From Polytrichum commune (taxonomy: Eukaryota; Streptophyta; Polytrichopsida; Polytrichales; Polytrichaceae), in contig OX485804.1 in NCBI GenBank assembly GCA_950295325.1, forward strand, positions 37,262,001 to 37,326,000: a stretch of DNA of 64,000 bases, given 5' to 3'. The translations under genes and the position numbers were made by a program. Within the stretch, counting starts at the first letter, position 1, and each line of letters starts with the position of its first letter. Below the pieces are notes generated by a model. The model was not told the origin of the DNA and did not search any database. It worked only from the letters and a program-made list of their open reading frames with translations. Shown piece after piece: positions 22,127 through 34,629 of the stretch.

Positions 22127-22792
22127 GTTCCATCTTGAATCAAAAATGTATTGTGAAGCATAAATTAGAAAACATATATTTGGAGTTCCCAAATAAGAGA
22201 AAGTTGTAGAGAGTGAATTTTGAACCACATCCATATGGCTAATACAAGTGATTCATGATTAAAATGAAGAGTAATGTCAAAAATTAAAATCATGTGATCT
22301 TTGATAAGATTGGCTAAAAGTATGACTTATGGACATGCCTCCTCATTTTCGGGAAACGTGTGGTAGAGTCCCGAACTAACGAAGTTAACTTTCATAAATT
22401 CCTGAAACTAGAGTAGCTCATATTGCAGTGCAACCTGCATTTTCGCAACTCTGTCCTCTAGTAATCTCAACATACGTGGCATTGTCTTCATTATTTCTAA
22501 TAGTCAATAGTCACATAGGAGAATCTAGTAAGATCATTAGTGTTAGCCGCTCACCTAAGTTGAGCATTTAATTAGGAACAATCTTTTAGGTTAGTTAGTC
22601 AAGCTCATAATAAAAAAAACAGTCTTCTAGGTTACTTAGTCAAGCTCATGGCCAGGGTCACTTGTATATAATGAACCATTGTTCATTTGGAATATATTTG
22701 CACAATTCCTATCGTAGGCTTGTGATTCTTCATGACCTGCATTGTTGTCTCCTGATTTTCCAGTGTTTGTGACCATAATATTGGTAGCTAGG
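22127..22792. other. Sequence upstream of the hAT-like pseudogene
   Basis: No gene. An imperfect direct duplication GTCTTCTAGGTTACTTAGTC / ATCTTTTAGGTTAGTTAGTC (about 22580-22650) is visible. CAGGGTCACTTG near 22663 resembles a hAT terminal repeat start, but no matching right end was found. Confidence 0.4.
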
Positions 22793-23716
22793 ATGTCTCC
22801 GAAAGTCAGGAAGCCACTTTTCATAGCGAAACATCAAAGACAATTCGGACTCATCATCAAAGCCCGCAATGCTACCATTGCAAAGGTCACTAGCGTTGCT
22901 TGTCATTTCTGGATTACTTTCGGAAAAGAAGAAGAAGTAGGCCACAAGAGAAAGGCAACATCCAACGTGAAGTATTTCGAGTCGTTCCGTACCGACAACT
23001 ACCTCTCTCATCTTCAAGGGCAACACCCTTTGAAGTGGGAGGAGTACCAACGCATCCTGATCAGTAATGAGAAAGATGTTCTTTTCACCGATCGAGCGGT
23101 TCCATTTGTTGCGACACTCGATGCTCATTTCAATAGCAATCAACCACTTCAGTTTCTGATTAACAAAGAATATATTGTTGAGGTTATTATTGGCGATCTA
23201 CTGTTTCACCCCGACGATGTTGAAGGAGTCTCGCCGCAATCTAGGGCATTGGCTCAGTTCAAGTTGGCCGTTGTTGAAGAGGATGATGATCCAGATCTTG
23301 ACCAATGACATGTGGACAACTACGTCACTTAAATTAGTCAAAACGTCGAGACGATTTAATCTGTGTGTAGCTACATTGCTTGCGGCACCACCTTTCGAAT
23401 GGCATCTCGGTTGTTGCAAGCTACTATGGAAGAAACGGGACTCGGCTATCTTCATGCATGGTTGCAATGATACGATTGCATCAGATTACACTCGGACAGC
23501 TTGTGCTACCTTGCTGCAGAAAATCTCAGAAGCACTGGAATCCGTTTGGGCATTCTCAATTGCCTTAGACTGCTCAACACATCAATCGACGTCTTATCTA
23601 GACGTTCGCTGTTGGTTCTGTCTGAACAACACAATCTATAACTTTCACTTGCTGGTGATTCCATTATTTGAGCGCCATACAGGAGAGAACATGTTTGCCA
23701 CACTGGTGAAGGTTCT

Positions 23717-24103
23717 TGTTAAGATAGTTAATCTGTTAGCAACCAGGTGTTAACAAATCTATCTTATAAACTGTCATGACTGATAAGTACACATCTGTAA
23801 AGGGTCCAGGGTATCAACCTGGATACCTACACAAACACTTAGTCTGTAATCCAAGCAAGTAGCAGTAAACCCTGGACCTCGTCCGGTCATCCCGAGGGTA
23901 TTAGCGGGTATCAACCAGTACACACTAAAGTAGACAAGGTGCCAGTATACGGTGCGTTGTGGTTGCGACACCTGGCCTTCATACCCTAAGGCCAAAACAT
24001 TTGATATATAAACCCCTTTGTTCCCCCATTTAGGAAAGTGAATATACTGAAGTAATTGCGCACTAAAACTCTGTCTCACTTTGCAACCTCTTTACTTCTA
24101 ACA
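23717..24103. mobile_element. Solo LTR inside the hAT-like pseudogene
   Basis: 387 bp beginning TGTTAAGATAGTTAATC and ending CTTCTAACA, flanked by the perfect 5-bp direct repeat GTTCT (23712-23716 and 24104-24108). Removing it and one repeat copy rejoins the transposase reading across KVL and NPL. A TATA-like TGATATATAAACCC lies near 24000, as expected in an LTR promoter. No internal retroelement sequence remains, so it is a solo LTR left by recombination. Orientation is uncertain. Confidence 0.85.
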
Positions 24104-24251
24104 GTTCTCAACCCTTTGATTCCTTCATGGAGGATCTGTATTGTAGGAGTGTCAACTGATGGTGACCATTCCATGACTGGCATAATTCGTGGACCGAGCA
24201 CTCAAATCGAGAGCAAAGCATCTTCCAGGATCATTCGAATCTGGTGTGGCC

Positions 24252-24899
24252 CTATGTTCGGGGAAAACCGACGGCTAGTTCATTATCAGCCGATGGATTT
24301 CCCCTCATGGCCGGTCCAAATTTCCAACCATCGGATGGCAATCCAACTGTAATTTCAATCCTCCGGCAATTAGCCGATGGACCAGAAAATGTCCCGGAAA
24401 TGTAGCTAATTCTTCTTGTGAGTTACTGGATTTCAGCCAGAAGCATCCAGAGCGCTATTTGTCTGGGACATCTGATGATGCACTTGAGGGAGTACCCTAA
24501 ACCTTAAACTTTTTGAATTATGCAACCTTTCCATGACCAAATCCAATTGCTTCTATGAAGAATTGGGGGACCCTTGGCCTTCAAGCGGTGAAGGCATTGC
24601 TAGGTTCAATTCCTGCCAAGGATATTAACTCTTCAAATTTAAAGTTTTGAACATGCCTTTCTTTTCACTTATTCAAGATTTTGTACTAAGAAATGATTTC
24701 TAATAACTTTTCATACATTTTTTAAACAATTAGTGCCGATATGTATTCCATTTAATCGGATATTGGCCAATGAAAATATGAAAATATAGGCAATTGGCCG
24801 ATTGATTTTACAAAAGACCGGCTCTTGCCGATGTAAATTGGAAAAAATCAGGCCCTTCGTAGCAACTACCGGCAATTAGGCTTCAAAAACTTCCCGAAC
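24252..24899. mobile_element. Non-autonomous element inside the hAT-like pseudogene
   Basis: The 12-bp string TCTGGTGTGGCC occurs at 24240-24251 and again at 24900-24911, and deleting the intervening 648 bp restores the transposase sequence. Inside the junctions, GTTCGGGGAAAACC (from 24256) faces TTTTTGAAGTTCGGG-type sequence in inverse at the right end (reverse complement GTTCGGGAAG). Repeated GCCGAT and CCGGCAATTAG motifs fill both subterminal regions. A long flanking duplication of 9-12 bp favours a Mutator-like non-autonomous element. The class is inference. Confidence 0.6.
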
Positions 24900-26734
24900 T
24901 CTGGTGTGGCCTTCATCAAATAGATCTGATCATGCAACGCGTTTTCACATGTGCTTTAAATGAGGATCATCTTAATGTCTTGACTATGTTGATAGGCTAC
25001 CTACGTACATCGTCAGCAAAATCTAATTTCCGAAATGAGGGCGACCTGCCCAAAAGTTGCTAACATGCGGTGGTTATCAATGCATGGGTGCAGTAGCAAA
25101 GTAGTTGACTTCCAACCGAGTTTGAATTCAAAGATATTTGCAAGATAAGTTATATAAGAACGAATTATGTGCTCCTTCATCCGTTTGGTGGATCTTCATA
25201 TCGCTTCAGGGCCTTTCAACATTGGTCTCCCAACAACATGTTTGACTTGTTGGTTTGGTGGAGACCTACTACCATCTATCAAGAATGGTAGGCCTGCTTG
25301 ATAGTTTGCAACTCAAGATGATTGACACTTCAACAACAACCCTCTGTGGGCAGTTTACGCTTTCTTACGAGAACGCACGATCATGCTTAGATAGATAGTC
25401 TGGGTGTTTGGGTACTTGAGACTCTTGACATGCTCTCCCAAGAAGATGTAAGCGTGTTTGTCACCACGGTTGCCCAGATGCTTTGTTACCTTGCATAGGG
25501 TATGCATGAGGTTGTTGCCGAACGTGATTCTGTCAACGTGGTTGGTGAAGAGTTGACCCGTGTTTTGCCGCATCAACTAGCACAAGTTAATGTAAGAAGA
25601 TTCTCTTCAATTGTAAATGTACACAAAACATGCGTTCAAGCAAAGTTCAACGAGCAGCAAACTGATGGACTCAACCAACAGTTTGTTATGTTCCTACGAG
25701 CATATCATGAAGAACGTGTTTTTAAGGGTGCAATCGAGCATGGCGATAATTTCAAGACCAACTTCAAAGAGTCTTGGTCCCTGACCAACATGTGCTTCTT
25801 TTTGTTGGCATTGTTATGTGGAGGACTTGCCTTTGCATTTCCAAACATCGCTACAGTGGAATCCGACTTCTCTTTGTTGGCATATGAAAAAGATGATGTG
25901 AGGAAGTGCCTAACTGATTTCTCTTTAGATGGTATCCTCCATTGTAAGCAATGGATGGACCTAAAGAAGTTTTCTCTGCCTCAATAGGCCAATCCATACA
26001 CTGATTTGCCTCAAAATCATGCATTTTTTAATATAACGAAAACAATGATAATGGATGTCCCGATATTATCTTATATTTGGTATATTCGTGTACTTACAAT
26101 GAATGCATGGTATCAATAACCAACACCATTGACGGCATCAAAGAACCTACTCATGGGTATCATGTTCTAAGACCAATCAAATATTTACATTTGGTGGGTA
26201 TGTCAAGATGAGAGAATCTTTATATACTTGGGTTATTCTTTGTGTCAATACCATTCAAAATCATATTGATATAGGACAATTTTGCTTGGATATGAAGGTG
26301 GTTGCATGGTATAATGACCCCAATGGTATCGAGAACAACAATATTGTCAAATATCACACCCTCCTAGTATTAAGTTTTTTTTAAATCCTCATTATAGATA
26401 CCCGAATGGTATTTAAAAACAAATCCATACTTGTGTAACATTATGTGAAATATCATCATTCGATGATTGTGCTTCATAGATAGATAGATCTTTGTGTGTG
26501 TAATTGGAGGTTACCATACTATACAGTTCATGATGACCAATTTCAAATATATACTAATATGTTTATGTAATTTTTAATTTTTAATTTTAATTTTAGTTAA
26601 TTAGTGACAAATAATAGTAACCTAGGGTATAGCAACCTCTATTTAATATTTCACCTGATTTCACATGTGAGTTGTAGGATGATTTTCTGTAGTTTTTCTA
26701 TCGAAGAGTGTTCAATACCTAGCAAAGCAACTTA

Positions 26735-27233
26735 GGGCCACTTCACACATGAGCCAAGAGCCGTGACCATGATATTGTGGGAGCCCAAAAGAAAGTGTCC
26801 AAAGGCCGTCTCAAGACACCTCCAAAATCATGTAGGGTAGGCACAGACCTTCAAGTGTAGTGTGAAGTCATATGTGACCGGGCCCTCAACCAAATGCTAT
26901 TTCAATGAATTTCTATTGATGTGGGTCCTCATGCATGATAAAATAGAATAAATCAACGATTGCGAGCATTTGGAGTGTCATGGTCTCTGGGTTTTGTGTT
27001 AGACCTACCTCCAAGAGGTGGTTTTTGAAAATAGTCCAAGTGACCATGAAACATGATCCATTTGATGCCATGTAGGAATCCATGTGCACTTTACATCCAT
27101 CGTGCATTCACATACTCCGTTGGTCCCTCAAGCATAGTGTGAAACAAACTTGGACTAGCTCCACCTTTTTCACCAATGAGAGTGCTTGAAGTGTAATGGT
27201 CACAGGCTCTCAGTCGCGTGTGTGAAGTGGCCC
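26735..27233 (+). mobile_element. Tourist-like MITE (PIF/Harbinger type), copy 1
   Basis: 499 bp with terminal inverted repeats GGGCCACTTCACACATGAG / reverse-complement GGGCCACTTCACACACGCG and a perfect TTA target duplication (26732-26734, 27234-27236). The inverted repeats continue imperfectly for about 35 bases into AAGAGCCGTGACCA. The TTA duplication and GGG-start ends are typical of PIF/Harbinger-derived Tourist MITEs. Two further copies lie at 41888 (inverted) and 54657. No coding capacity. Confidence 0.85.
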
Positions 27234-27330
27234 TTAGAATATATCAATCTTCACTTAATATTTCACCTCATTTTCCAACTCTATTTAATCACCTCTCTTT
27301 CCCATTATGATTGCCCCTTGACAATATTTC

Positions 27331-28059
27331 GGGGGGGGGGGGGGGGGACTCTTCATTGGAAACCTAAATGATGTGCCCGAGTCATTATGAATAAAACCCC
27401 TTATATATGAGAAGTTCATAGAGAAGAACAAATGTATACGTATTGAACGACATGCTAGAAAATGGACTCATATATTTATACTAAGATGTTCAATTTAATC
27501 TAATAAATGCCTCCACTATATAAATAATATAAATCATGAATTAACTAGGCCTATAATACATATTCATTACATGTAAAATCCAGTAACACTTTCCAATGAG
27601 AAAGTCATTAAACAATTTTTCTTTCATCTATAGCATGTAACCTTATAATTGCATCAAACAAGTAAAGACAATAGCATAGTAACTTAGCCACAATCTGGAG
27701 AGCAAAACTCAAGGGAGCCCATGAGCACTCTAAGAGCCTCCAATGAGTAAAAACCTAAAACCCAAATACAAAGCATAACAAGAATAAACATGTAGTCATT
27801 AGGACTATTACCATATGACAACAATGGATGAAAACATGAATTGGATGAAACTAACACATCTATTGTCAATTTTTCCTCTAAACCTTAAGGCTTTTCTTTA
27901 GTCAATCTACCTTTACTTTAAATATCTCAATAGCCAAACTAAAAGTACACACTAGAGAAAATAATACCTCTCCCTTACATATATTATGTACTCTAATGCC
28001 TCAAATACCCTTTCTTACACTCACACTAGTTCATAAATGGTGTGATGAGTCCACCGCCG
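27331..28059 (-). mobile_element. 0.7-kb dispersed repeat (family B), copy 2
   Basis: Inverted relative to the copy at 19021. Its left end is a 17-base G tract followed by GACTCTTCATTGGAAACCTA; its right end reads TGGTGTGATGAGTCCACCGCC. The copies share long blocks, including CAATGAGTAAAAACCTA and TTACACTCACACTAGTTC equivalents. No coding sequence. Confidence 0.6.
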
Positions 28060-28589
28060 GGGAAATATAAACAAATTTTATTTTATTTTGATGATCAATG
28101 TCACATATGAGTAAATTTTCATTTTCTCAATTGGACATAACATAATATACTAATTAAAATTTCATGTCCTTAAATACATAAATATGATTCTATGACTTGG
28201 TGAAATTTATAATTGATCTCTCATCCAAGAGTAGAAGGATTATCAAAAATCATCACACATTTTCATCCATGGAGCCGTGATATCATTTATGTTTCTCAAA
28301 TCATGTCCATGAACATAATGGCTATGAGTGATAACTAGATCAAGCATCCACTCTCCTCTCGCTTGTTATGTACACTCCATAACCAAATGCTCATCCAAGA
28401 ACACAATGGTTATCAAAACTTGACATAGTGTTGTATCCATAAGGGTTTGATATCATCCATAATTCCCACATTATGTCCTTGCATTGTTTAGTTATAACCA
28501 ATAACTAGCTCAAGAAAGTGGATGACACGCCTTTCCTACAGCTCGTCATCCACTCTCCTCTTGTTGGAAATCTAGTTTGCATAAATTGT

Positions 28590-28800
28590 GTATGTTGGGC
28601 CCTATGTCCTCCAAGGGTTAAATTCTACGAATACCATAAATTTGCATGTGTTATTAGGGATGAATGCGAGGTACTTTTTGAATTAGGTGAATACCTTAAT
28701 GTTATTGAAGATTTAGGTTCAAATACACAAAAGAGTGCCCTTGGATACACATACCTACTTTGTGTGTAGATCATCAATATCTCATATTAGTATACTTTTT
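28590..28800. repeat. Family D dispersed repeat, copy 1
   Basis: Contains CCTCCAAGGGTTAAATTCTA, a GTGTTATTAGGGATGAATGC block, and TGTGTGTAGATCATCAATATC. Matching blocks occur at 30395-30600 and at 42590-42857, where the family ends just upstream of FIE. An embedded 83-codon frame is probably chance. Confidence 0.55.
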
Positions 28801-28924
28801 GTTTCTCATTGGCATTGGATAATGTACTAAATAATGCCTCAAATCCATAAAATGCTAGTGTAAGCTCAAGTTTTTGGCTACATCTTGGCTTGTAGGCTAG
28901 ATTTTGAAAATTAATGAGAATTAG

Positions 28925-30010
28925 CTGGCAATAGAAGCTAGAATTTCATTCACGGCGGGAACAAGAGGCAATAGTCGATAGTTAGGCCAACCGCCTTCTT
29001 CCACCTTTAAGAAGAAAGCAGACATGAAAGAAGGCATGCTATTTTCTTAAGGTAGAATCCGGCATAGTCTCAAGTTAGAAGCAACATGCTTTCTTGAAGA
29101 TTCAACACTCAAGGATTGAGGTTGAATACTTTGACATTAGGCAATGTTCAAGCAAGATATTTGTAGATATAGAATTGATTTGAAAGAGCCAAGTGATTCG
29201 GACTCTAATTTGTCTTGAAAACTCTGACATTGAGAGTAAAAGTTTGTCAAAATGCAATTGACTCTGAGTGGAATTGTGATTGTTGATTATGTTTCAGAAT
29301 GAAGGCAATATCTTGTGTGATTGCTGATAATGGCCATGAGCATTGAAATAGACAAATAAACTGCCAAGAAGGCGAGGAAGATCAATGGTAAAGTTTGTGA
29401 GTGATTACAACCATACTATGGCCATAAGCATGTGAATCAATTCACTCAATTTGAGATAGCGAGTGAAGGCTAATTGTCGAGGAAAAAGGGCAATAGCCTT
29501 GTGAAGGACGATGAGTTGAAAGTCAATATGCAAGCGATTAATTGAAGGTTGTGAGAGCATGAGTTAGTGAAGGCAAATAGTCTTTGGCAAAATGCCAGTA
29601 GAGTGTGAGACAAGAGCGAGTCTAAGTGAGGCCAATGATTGGCAAAGTCAAGTTGCCTGAGAGAGGATTTGGCAATTGAGAGGAGCTTGAGAGAAAGAAG
29701 TTGTGAGATTAAGCAATTAGGCAATAATCTTAGAGTAAGAGAAGTAGCCTGAGAGGGGTAGTGAAGGCAATTAGTCGGGAAGAGGTGATTGCCTCTCAAG
29801 GTGAGAAGAAGTTGAGGCGCTCAAGAAAGGCCATAGCCTGTAAAGAGAGGAAATTGCCAAATGTGAGCGGGATAGGAAGAGGCATGAGAGGGGCGGTTAA
29901 GAAAGGAACAACCATCAGAAATTGATAGAGGCCATTAGCCCAAGTAAGAGAGGAAACGACGTAAGGACCTGAGAAAGGTAAAGTCGTGAGAGGAAGACAT
30001 GGTATTAAAA
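28925..30010. repeat. Degenerate purine-rich minisatellite
   Basis: About 1.1 kb of loosely repeated GAGGCAATAGTC / GTGAGAGA / GAAGGCAAT motifs, spaced roughly 25-40 bases apart and strongly purine-rich on the + strand. Apparent leucine- and serine-rich frames on the minus strand (29470-29799, 29796-30047) follow from this composition and are not taken as genes. Confidence 0.6.
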
Positions 30011-30394
30011 ATACATTACCCCGGACTTTGTCGTGACAATTTGTCAAGCTTTTGAGCTTTCGGCTAATTAGAGGATGAAATTAGAGTGATAGAAGTCCAC
30101 ATGCACATAGGACGGCAATCACACATGACAGAAGAAACACCATGAACCATAAGAGTGTGAGTTAAGCTTAATGAAGAAAGAATGAGGGAGTAAAAGACCT
30201 AGATCGTTATTGAAATCCTTTATTTAATGTGACATAAACCCTTTTAGAAACTAGCTCAGTCTTCCCTATGATCTACTTCCCTAGATTATTTTTATTTTAA
30301 TATTTAAGTGATAGCAAAAAACTTACTATAGCTAGCAAAAAACATGAATTTAATAAAGACTTAGTGAAGCTTGCATAGATTGTACATGCTTACA

Positions 30395-30600
30395 TATTGT
30401 ATATACATTGAGCCCCTACATCCTCTAAGGGTTAAATTATAAAAACTAAATGCCTTCATGTGCTATTAGGGAAGAATGCAAGACACTTCTTAAATTACTT
30501 GAATACATTAAATGTTATTGAATATTTAGGTACGCCTACATAAAATAAGTGCCTTTGTATAAGGTAGAGGATGCTTAAACCAACACTTTAAGTCAATGTA
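30395..30600. repeat. Family D dispersed repeat, copy 2
   Basis: Matches copies at 28590 and 42590 through CCCCTACATCCTC, AAGGGTTAAATTATA and TTCATGTGCTATTAGGGAAG. It lies about 330 bp before the copia element. Confidence 0.5.
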
Positions 30601-30931
30601 TATACACATCGTTATGTGGTTGATAAACATATATTTTTATTTGGCTAAATATAGGTATAAAGAAGAAGAAGAAACCTCAATTGAATATTTGATGAATATT
30701 TAAAGTCAAAACCACTAGCTTCTGTAAACTAATTCCTAGGTCCCATGTATGACAATCCTGCATATGATGAGGATATTGAAGCATCATAGAACTGGAGATC
30801 AAATTGCCCAAGAAAAATATACATACATAAATGCATATGAACAATGCTTGGAGTTAGATGGATCACCTTCACTCCTTATCTTGTCCTTGCACTTTTCCTC
30901 CTTGGTTCATACAATGCACATTGGATATCTC

Positions 30932-31236
30932 TGTTATGAAGAATAAGGTACTGAAACAAAGAGGCAGAGTGTAGGTGCAATTCTCCATAATGCCCAAGAA
31001 TGGGCAGAAGACTTAGCTTAAGTAGAAAATTAATGAACTTACTAATTGGGCCAGGTGTCACAACCTGGTTCACCTACCTAGTTGGCGCTACCTAGTACCA
31101 TGGACCCCCAATCTGGTGTAACATCCTCTTTAGCTTAGTGGGGTAGTTCACCTAATAATAATTAGTATGTAGCCATGTGTAATTAACCTGGTTAATGAGG
31201 TGATATGTTGGTTGCTAAGATATGATTATCTTAACA
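30932..31236 (-). repeat. 3' LTR of the copia element
   Basis: On the + strand it runs from TGTTATGAAGAATAAGG to GATTATCTTAACA, followed by TTCCTCCTCAACCT. Read on the minus strand, that is a polypurine tract GGTTGAGGAGGAA directly before the TG start. It matches the second copy at 36747 over its length, with scattered substitutions. Confidence 0.8.
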
Positions 31237-33480
31237 TTCCTCCTCAACCTGAGATAACCTTGTTAAAAACTTTATCAAGTAAAACCCATTTTGGGATAAA
31301 ACCTTGATAAAGGAAAAAAATGTTAATCTACAAGAAAGTTAAGTTCTTGTAATGTCCTCATTCTAGCTGCATAAACTAATTTCTTGTGTTTATGTGCTGG
31401 AAGTGCTTTATAATTAGTCAACATGTCTGCAAGGTTGTGTTCAAATTCTATCTTTGTAATCTCTAATTGTCATTTCTCAATTAAATCTTGTGTATAGCTA
31501 AATATATGTGGACTAATATGTTTTGTCCTATCAACCTTTATAAAACCAATTAATATTTGTTTAATACAAGTTGCATTGTCTTCAAATATAACAGTTGGTT
31601 GGTCCTTAAATTGAATTTTGCATTGTTGGACTATTATCTCCTCCATAGTCCTAAGCCAAACTGATTATCTGGTTGCTTCATGAAATGCCAAAAATTCTGC
31701 ATGATTCGTGAACGTTGCAGTCACCATCTATTTGACAAACTTCCAGGAGATAGGAGCACCACTTCTGAGGAATATATAACATGTCTGAAACTTACATGCA
31801 GTTTCCTCAATTCTAAAACCAGAATCTATAAAACCAATTATCTCATAAGTGTTAGTTTTCTAGTAATACATCCCAATGTTTGATATCTATCGCAAATATC
31901 TCATCAAATGTTTTACGCCATTCCAATGTCTGGCCGTAGGCTTTTGACAGTGTCTTGCTAATATACTCGTAGCAAAGGCTATTTATGGTCTAGTATGGGT
32001 GGTTAGATAGGTAAAAACACCAACCGCATTGAGGTATTTTGATTTATCAACAACCTCCTCCTCCTTCTCACAAGGATGGTAGAGATCCTCATTTTTTTTT
32101 GCTGCATCCAATCATTGGAGCTGCCAGTGGATTAGCTTTATTCATTTGAAATGCATTGAGGATTTTCTCTAATAAGCTTGCTGGTGCAATAGAATGCCAC
32201 CATTATGCAAGTGATGGACTTGGAGTCCCAAAAAAAAGGTTGTTTGCCCAAGGGAATTCATATCAAAATTCTAGGTCAAAAGTCTTTGGGCATATTGACA
32301 TATATTTGATGTCCCAATGATTTTCAAATCATCAACATATATTGCTATTATAGCAAAACCAAATTTGGTTGAATAAGTAAATATACAAGGTAAGATAGGG
32401 TTGTGAATAAAGCCTTGTGAAATCAAAAAATGATACAAATAGTGGTATTAGGTCCTACCAGATTGCTTCAGACCATATAAAGCTTTATGAATTCTCAAAT
32501 GAGTATATCGACCAGGTTTGGAATTCAAAATGTGTGAAAGAAAACCTGGTGGGGGTGAAAGGTAAAGAATATTGTTTAATAAACCATGTAAATAGCTATG
32601 ACTATATTCAACATGTATATATGCAATGACATATAAACTGTAAGGGCTAATAAGTACATGAATGATATAGTATCCATTACATGTGAGTAGGTTCGGTCGA
32701 AGTCTATTCCAAGTTGTTGGGTAAAGCCTTGTGCTACTAGTCTTATTTTGTAGCGAATGCTTCTACCATGGGCATCAGTCTTCCTTGTAAATATCAGCTT
32801 ATGGTCGATTGGGGTTTTTCTAGATTTGTGGAAATTGACCCGAACACTTGGTGTTTTCTGATATATGAATACTCAGCCTCAATGGTAGCTTTCCATTTTA
32901 TCCAATTAGGTATGGATTTGGCCTGGTCAATAGAGGTTGGATCAGATTCGGGTATAAGATCTAAGGCGTCAGTTGTGAATGTGGCATGTGGTGGTTTTCA
33001 ATGCTTATGGGTTGAAGGAAAATGGATTGGTCGTTTTTGTGGGAGAATATTCCATGTCCCAGGTAGATAATTACGAATAATTTGTGAACCTCATGAAAAT
33101 CCATCAAGTATATTTTCAGCCATGATCTTGAGGTGCAGAATTTTAGTAACTTTTGTATCAAGTAAGATGTTGGAGGATCGGGGTTCAGGGTTAAAATTTC
33201 AGGTACAGTAAATATTAAAGGAGATGAGGATGAAATTGAGGGTAAGGATAGAAAATTTGTTTCAAGAAATTTGCAATTTACAAATTTGGCCTTACACAAG
33301 GCACATGTGGCTGAGATTAGGTATCAGATAATGGAAGGTGAATCGAAACCTATATAAATATCTTCTTAGCGGTGAGGTCCTATTGTGTGCCTCTTGGGTT
33401 CGGAAAGAGGGACCCATACTTGACATTTGAATACGCGGATGTGTGAGATATTAGGGGATCGGTCAGAAAGTAGTTCATGG
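31237..33480 (-). pseudogene. Copia reverse transcriptase and RNase H remnant
   Basis: Minus-strand reading gives broken copia pol sequence. The catalytic YVDD of reverse transcriptase is readable at 32328-32339 in the context AIIAIYVDD. Near the left end, RNase H-tail sequence with RTKHI-like and TKIEFEHNLADML-like words lies at about 31400-31540. Multiple stops and frame changes interrupt it, so no enzyme can be made. Confidence 0.7.
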
Positions 33481-33499
33481 GTATTCAAAAGGGTTGGAC

Positions 33500-33890
33500 G
33501 TAAGCGTAAAATAGCAGTTGCATGTAAAACAACATGTCTCTAAAGATTAGAAGGTAAGTGAGCATGAAAGAGTAAGGGTCTAGCTACGGGTTGGATTTTC
33601 TTGATGAATGTCTTAGTTAATCTATTTTGGGCATGTTCATAAGGAACCGAGTAGGTTAAGGTAATTCTCATGGTCGTACAATACTCTTCGAAGGCATGGG
33701 ATCTAAATTCCTGAGCGTTATTCATGCAAAGGTATTTAATGGGATTTTCGGGAAAATTGTTTCGATAACATAAGAGTGTAGCGAGGAGTTTCGATAATAC
33801 CATATTGCAAGTAGGGAGGAGCGAAATTTTGAGGTGACCTCCCAATACATCAATAAGAATGAAGAAATAGCGAAAAAACACCGAAAAGTG
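33500..33890 (-). pseudogene. Copia integrase core remnant
   Basis: A 113-codon minus-strand segment carries the copia integrase catalytic-core layout: FFILIDVLGGH near the start, then LCMNNAQEFRSHAFEEYC and TYSVPYEHAQNRLTKTFIKK. In intact relatives this stretch reads roughly MDNAQEF...QNGLAE, so catalytic or near-catalytic positions are altered here. The frame ends at both sides. Confidence 0.75.
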
Positions 33891-34106
33891 GGTTAATTGG
33901 TCTGTAAATATTCTCGTGAATACGATGAAGGGGTGGGGATAATTCAGTGGGGAGGTGCGATAAAGATGGTATTTTTATAAATTTCTCCTGAATACGACAA
34001 TACAATCGTGTGTTTTATAGGCATATGATATTGTCAAGTTATTACCTGTGATTAGGGGCAACATCCGGCGAAAAACTGTGGTGTCTGGATGTCCCAACCT
34101 CCTATG

Positions 34107-34613
34107 TCATATATCACGCTTGGTTGTAGTATCTAAAGACACTCCCGTCGTCAAGTTGCAATGTCTCGCTTCAGGGTCTCCAACCCAAGCCACCATAGAC
34201 ACTTCTTTCTCATCTATCAGAGAGATGGTGCTAATTAGTATTGGCTTTATAACAATCTTATATAGGTCGTCGTCTCCCGCGTATGCGGTGACAAAGATCC
34301 TCAGCCCTTGCTTGAGCTCCAAAACCTCTTCATCATTTTCCAACACAGTGGAAACGTGGATTTCACTTGCTCTTAGGTTTCAGTAGCTTATCAGGCTACG
34401 AAGAGAATCAGGAGCATACATAACTCTCTTACACATGAGGGGGAATGCTCCGGGCATAATGATTGTTGTCCGGCTTTCCCGAAATTTGATATTCAGGCTT
34501 CCAGCCATTGTAACAATTTTACAATGTTGCCAAGATGTCTCTTTTACCGGGAAATCGAAAAATTTGGGGTTTGTTAATATGGTATAGGTTGATGCAATAT
34601 CTAGGAGAGTCAC
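34107..34613 (-). pseudogene. Copia protease/pre-integrase region remnant
   Basis: Two minus-strand frames contain LLDIASTYTILTNPKFF (protease-like, in place of the usual DSGAT) and words such as LKQGLRIFVTAYAGDD. The position between gag and integrase is as expected. Frame changes separate them. Confidence 0.5.
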
Positions 34614-34629
34614 ATCTGGATTCGATGTG

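Larger units (their letters stand above)
22793..25987 (+). pseudogene. hAT-like transposase pseudogene, split by two insertions
   Basis: Segments of one hAT-type transposase lie in order on the plus strand. The N-terminal part (from 22793) holds a BED-like zinc-finger region with HFWITFGKEEE then YLSHLQGQHPLKWEEYQ. Further on come WAFSIALDCSTHQSTSYLDV and FERHTGENMFATLVKVL. After the solo LTR the frame resumes with NPLIPSWR and GVSTDGDHSMTGIIRG, then RIWCG. After the second insertion it continues with a Leu-His-Gln-like core and stops. The C-terminal hAT dimerisation region (25502-25987) keeps GGLAFAFPNIATVESDFS and LTDFSLDGILHCKQW. Multiple stops and frame changes make it non-functional. The wording of these motifs recalls a hAT lineage common in oomycetes and some plants; lineage placement is inference. 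Confidence 0.8.

Noticed and set aside
22660-22680. CAGGGTCACTTG as the left terminal repeat of the hAT element
   Set aside because: No matching inverted end or 8-bp duplication was found downstream of 25987.
29470-30047. Leucine/serine-rich minus-strand frames
   Set aside because: They are by-products of the purine-rich minisatellite at 28925-30010.
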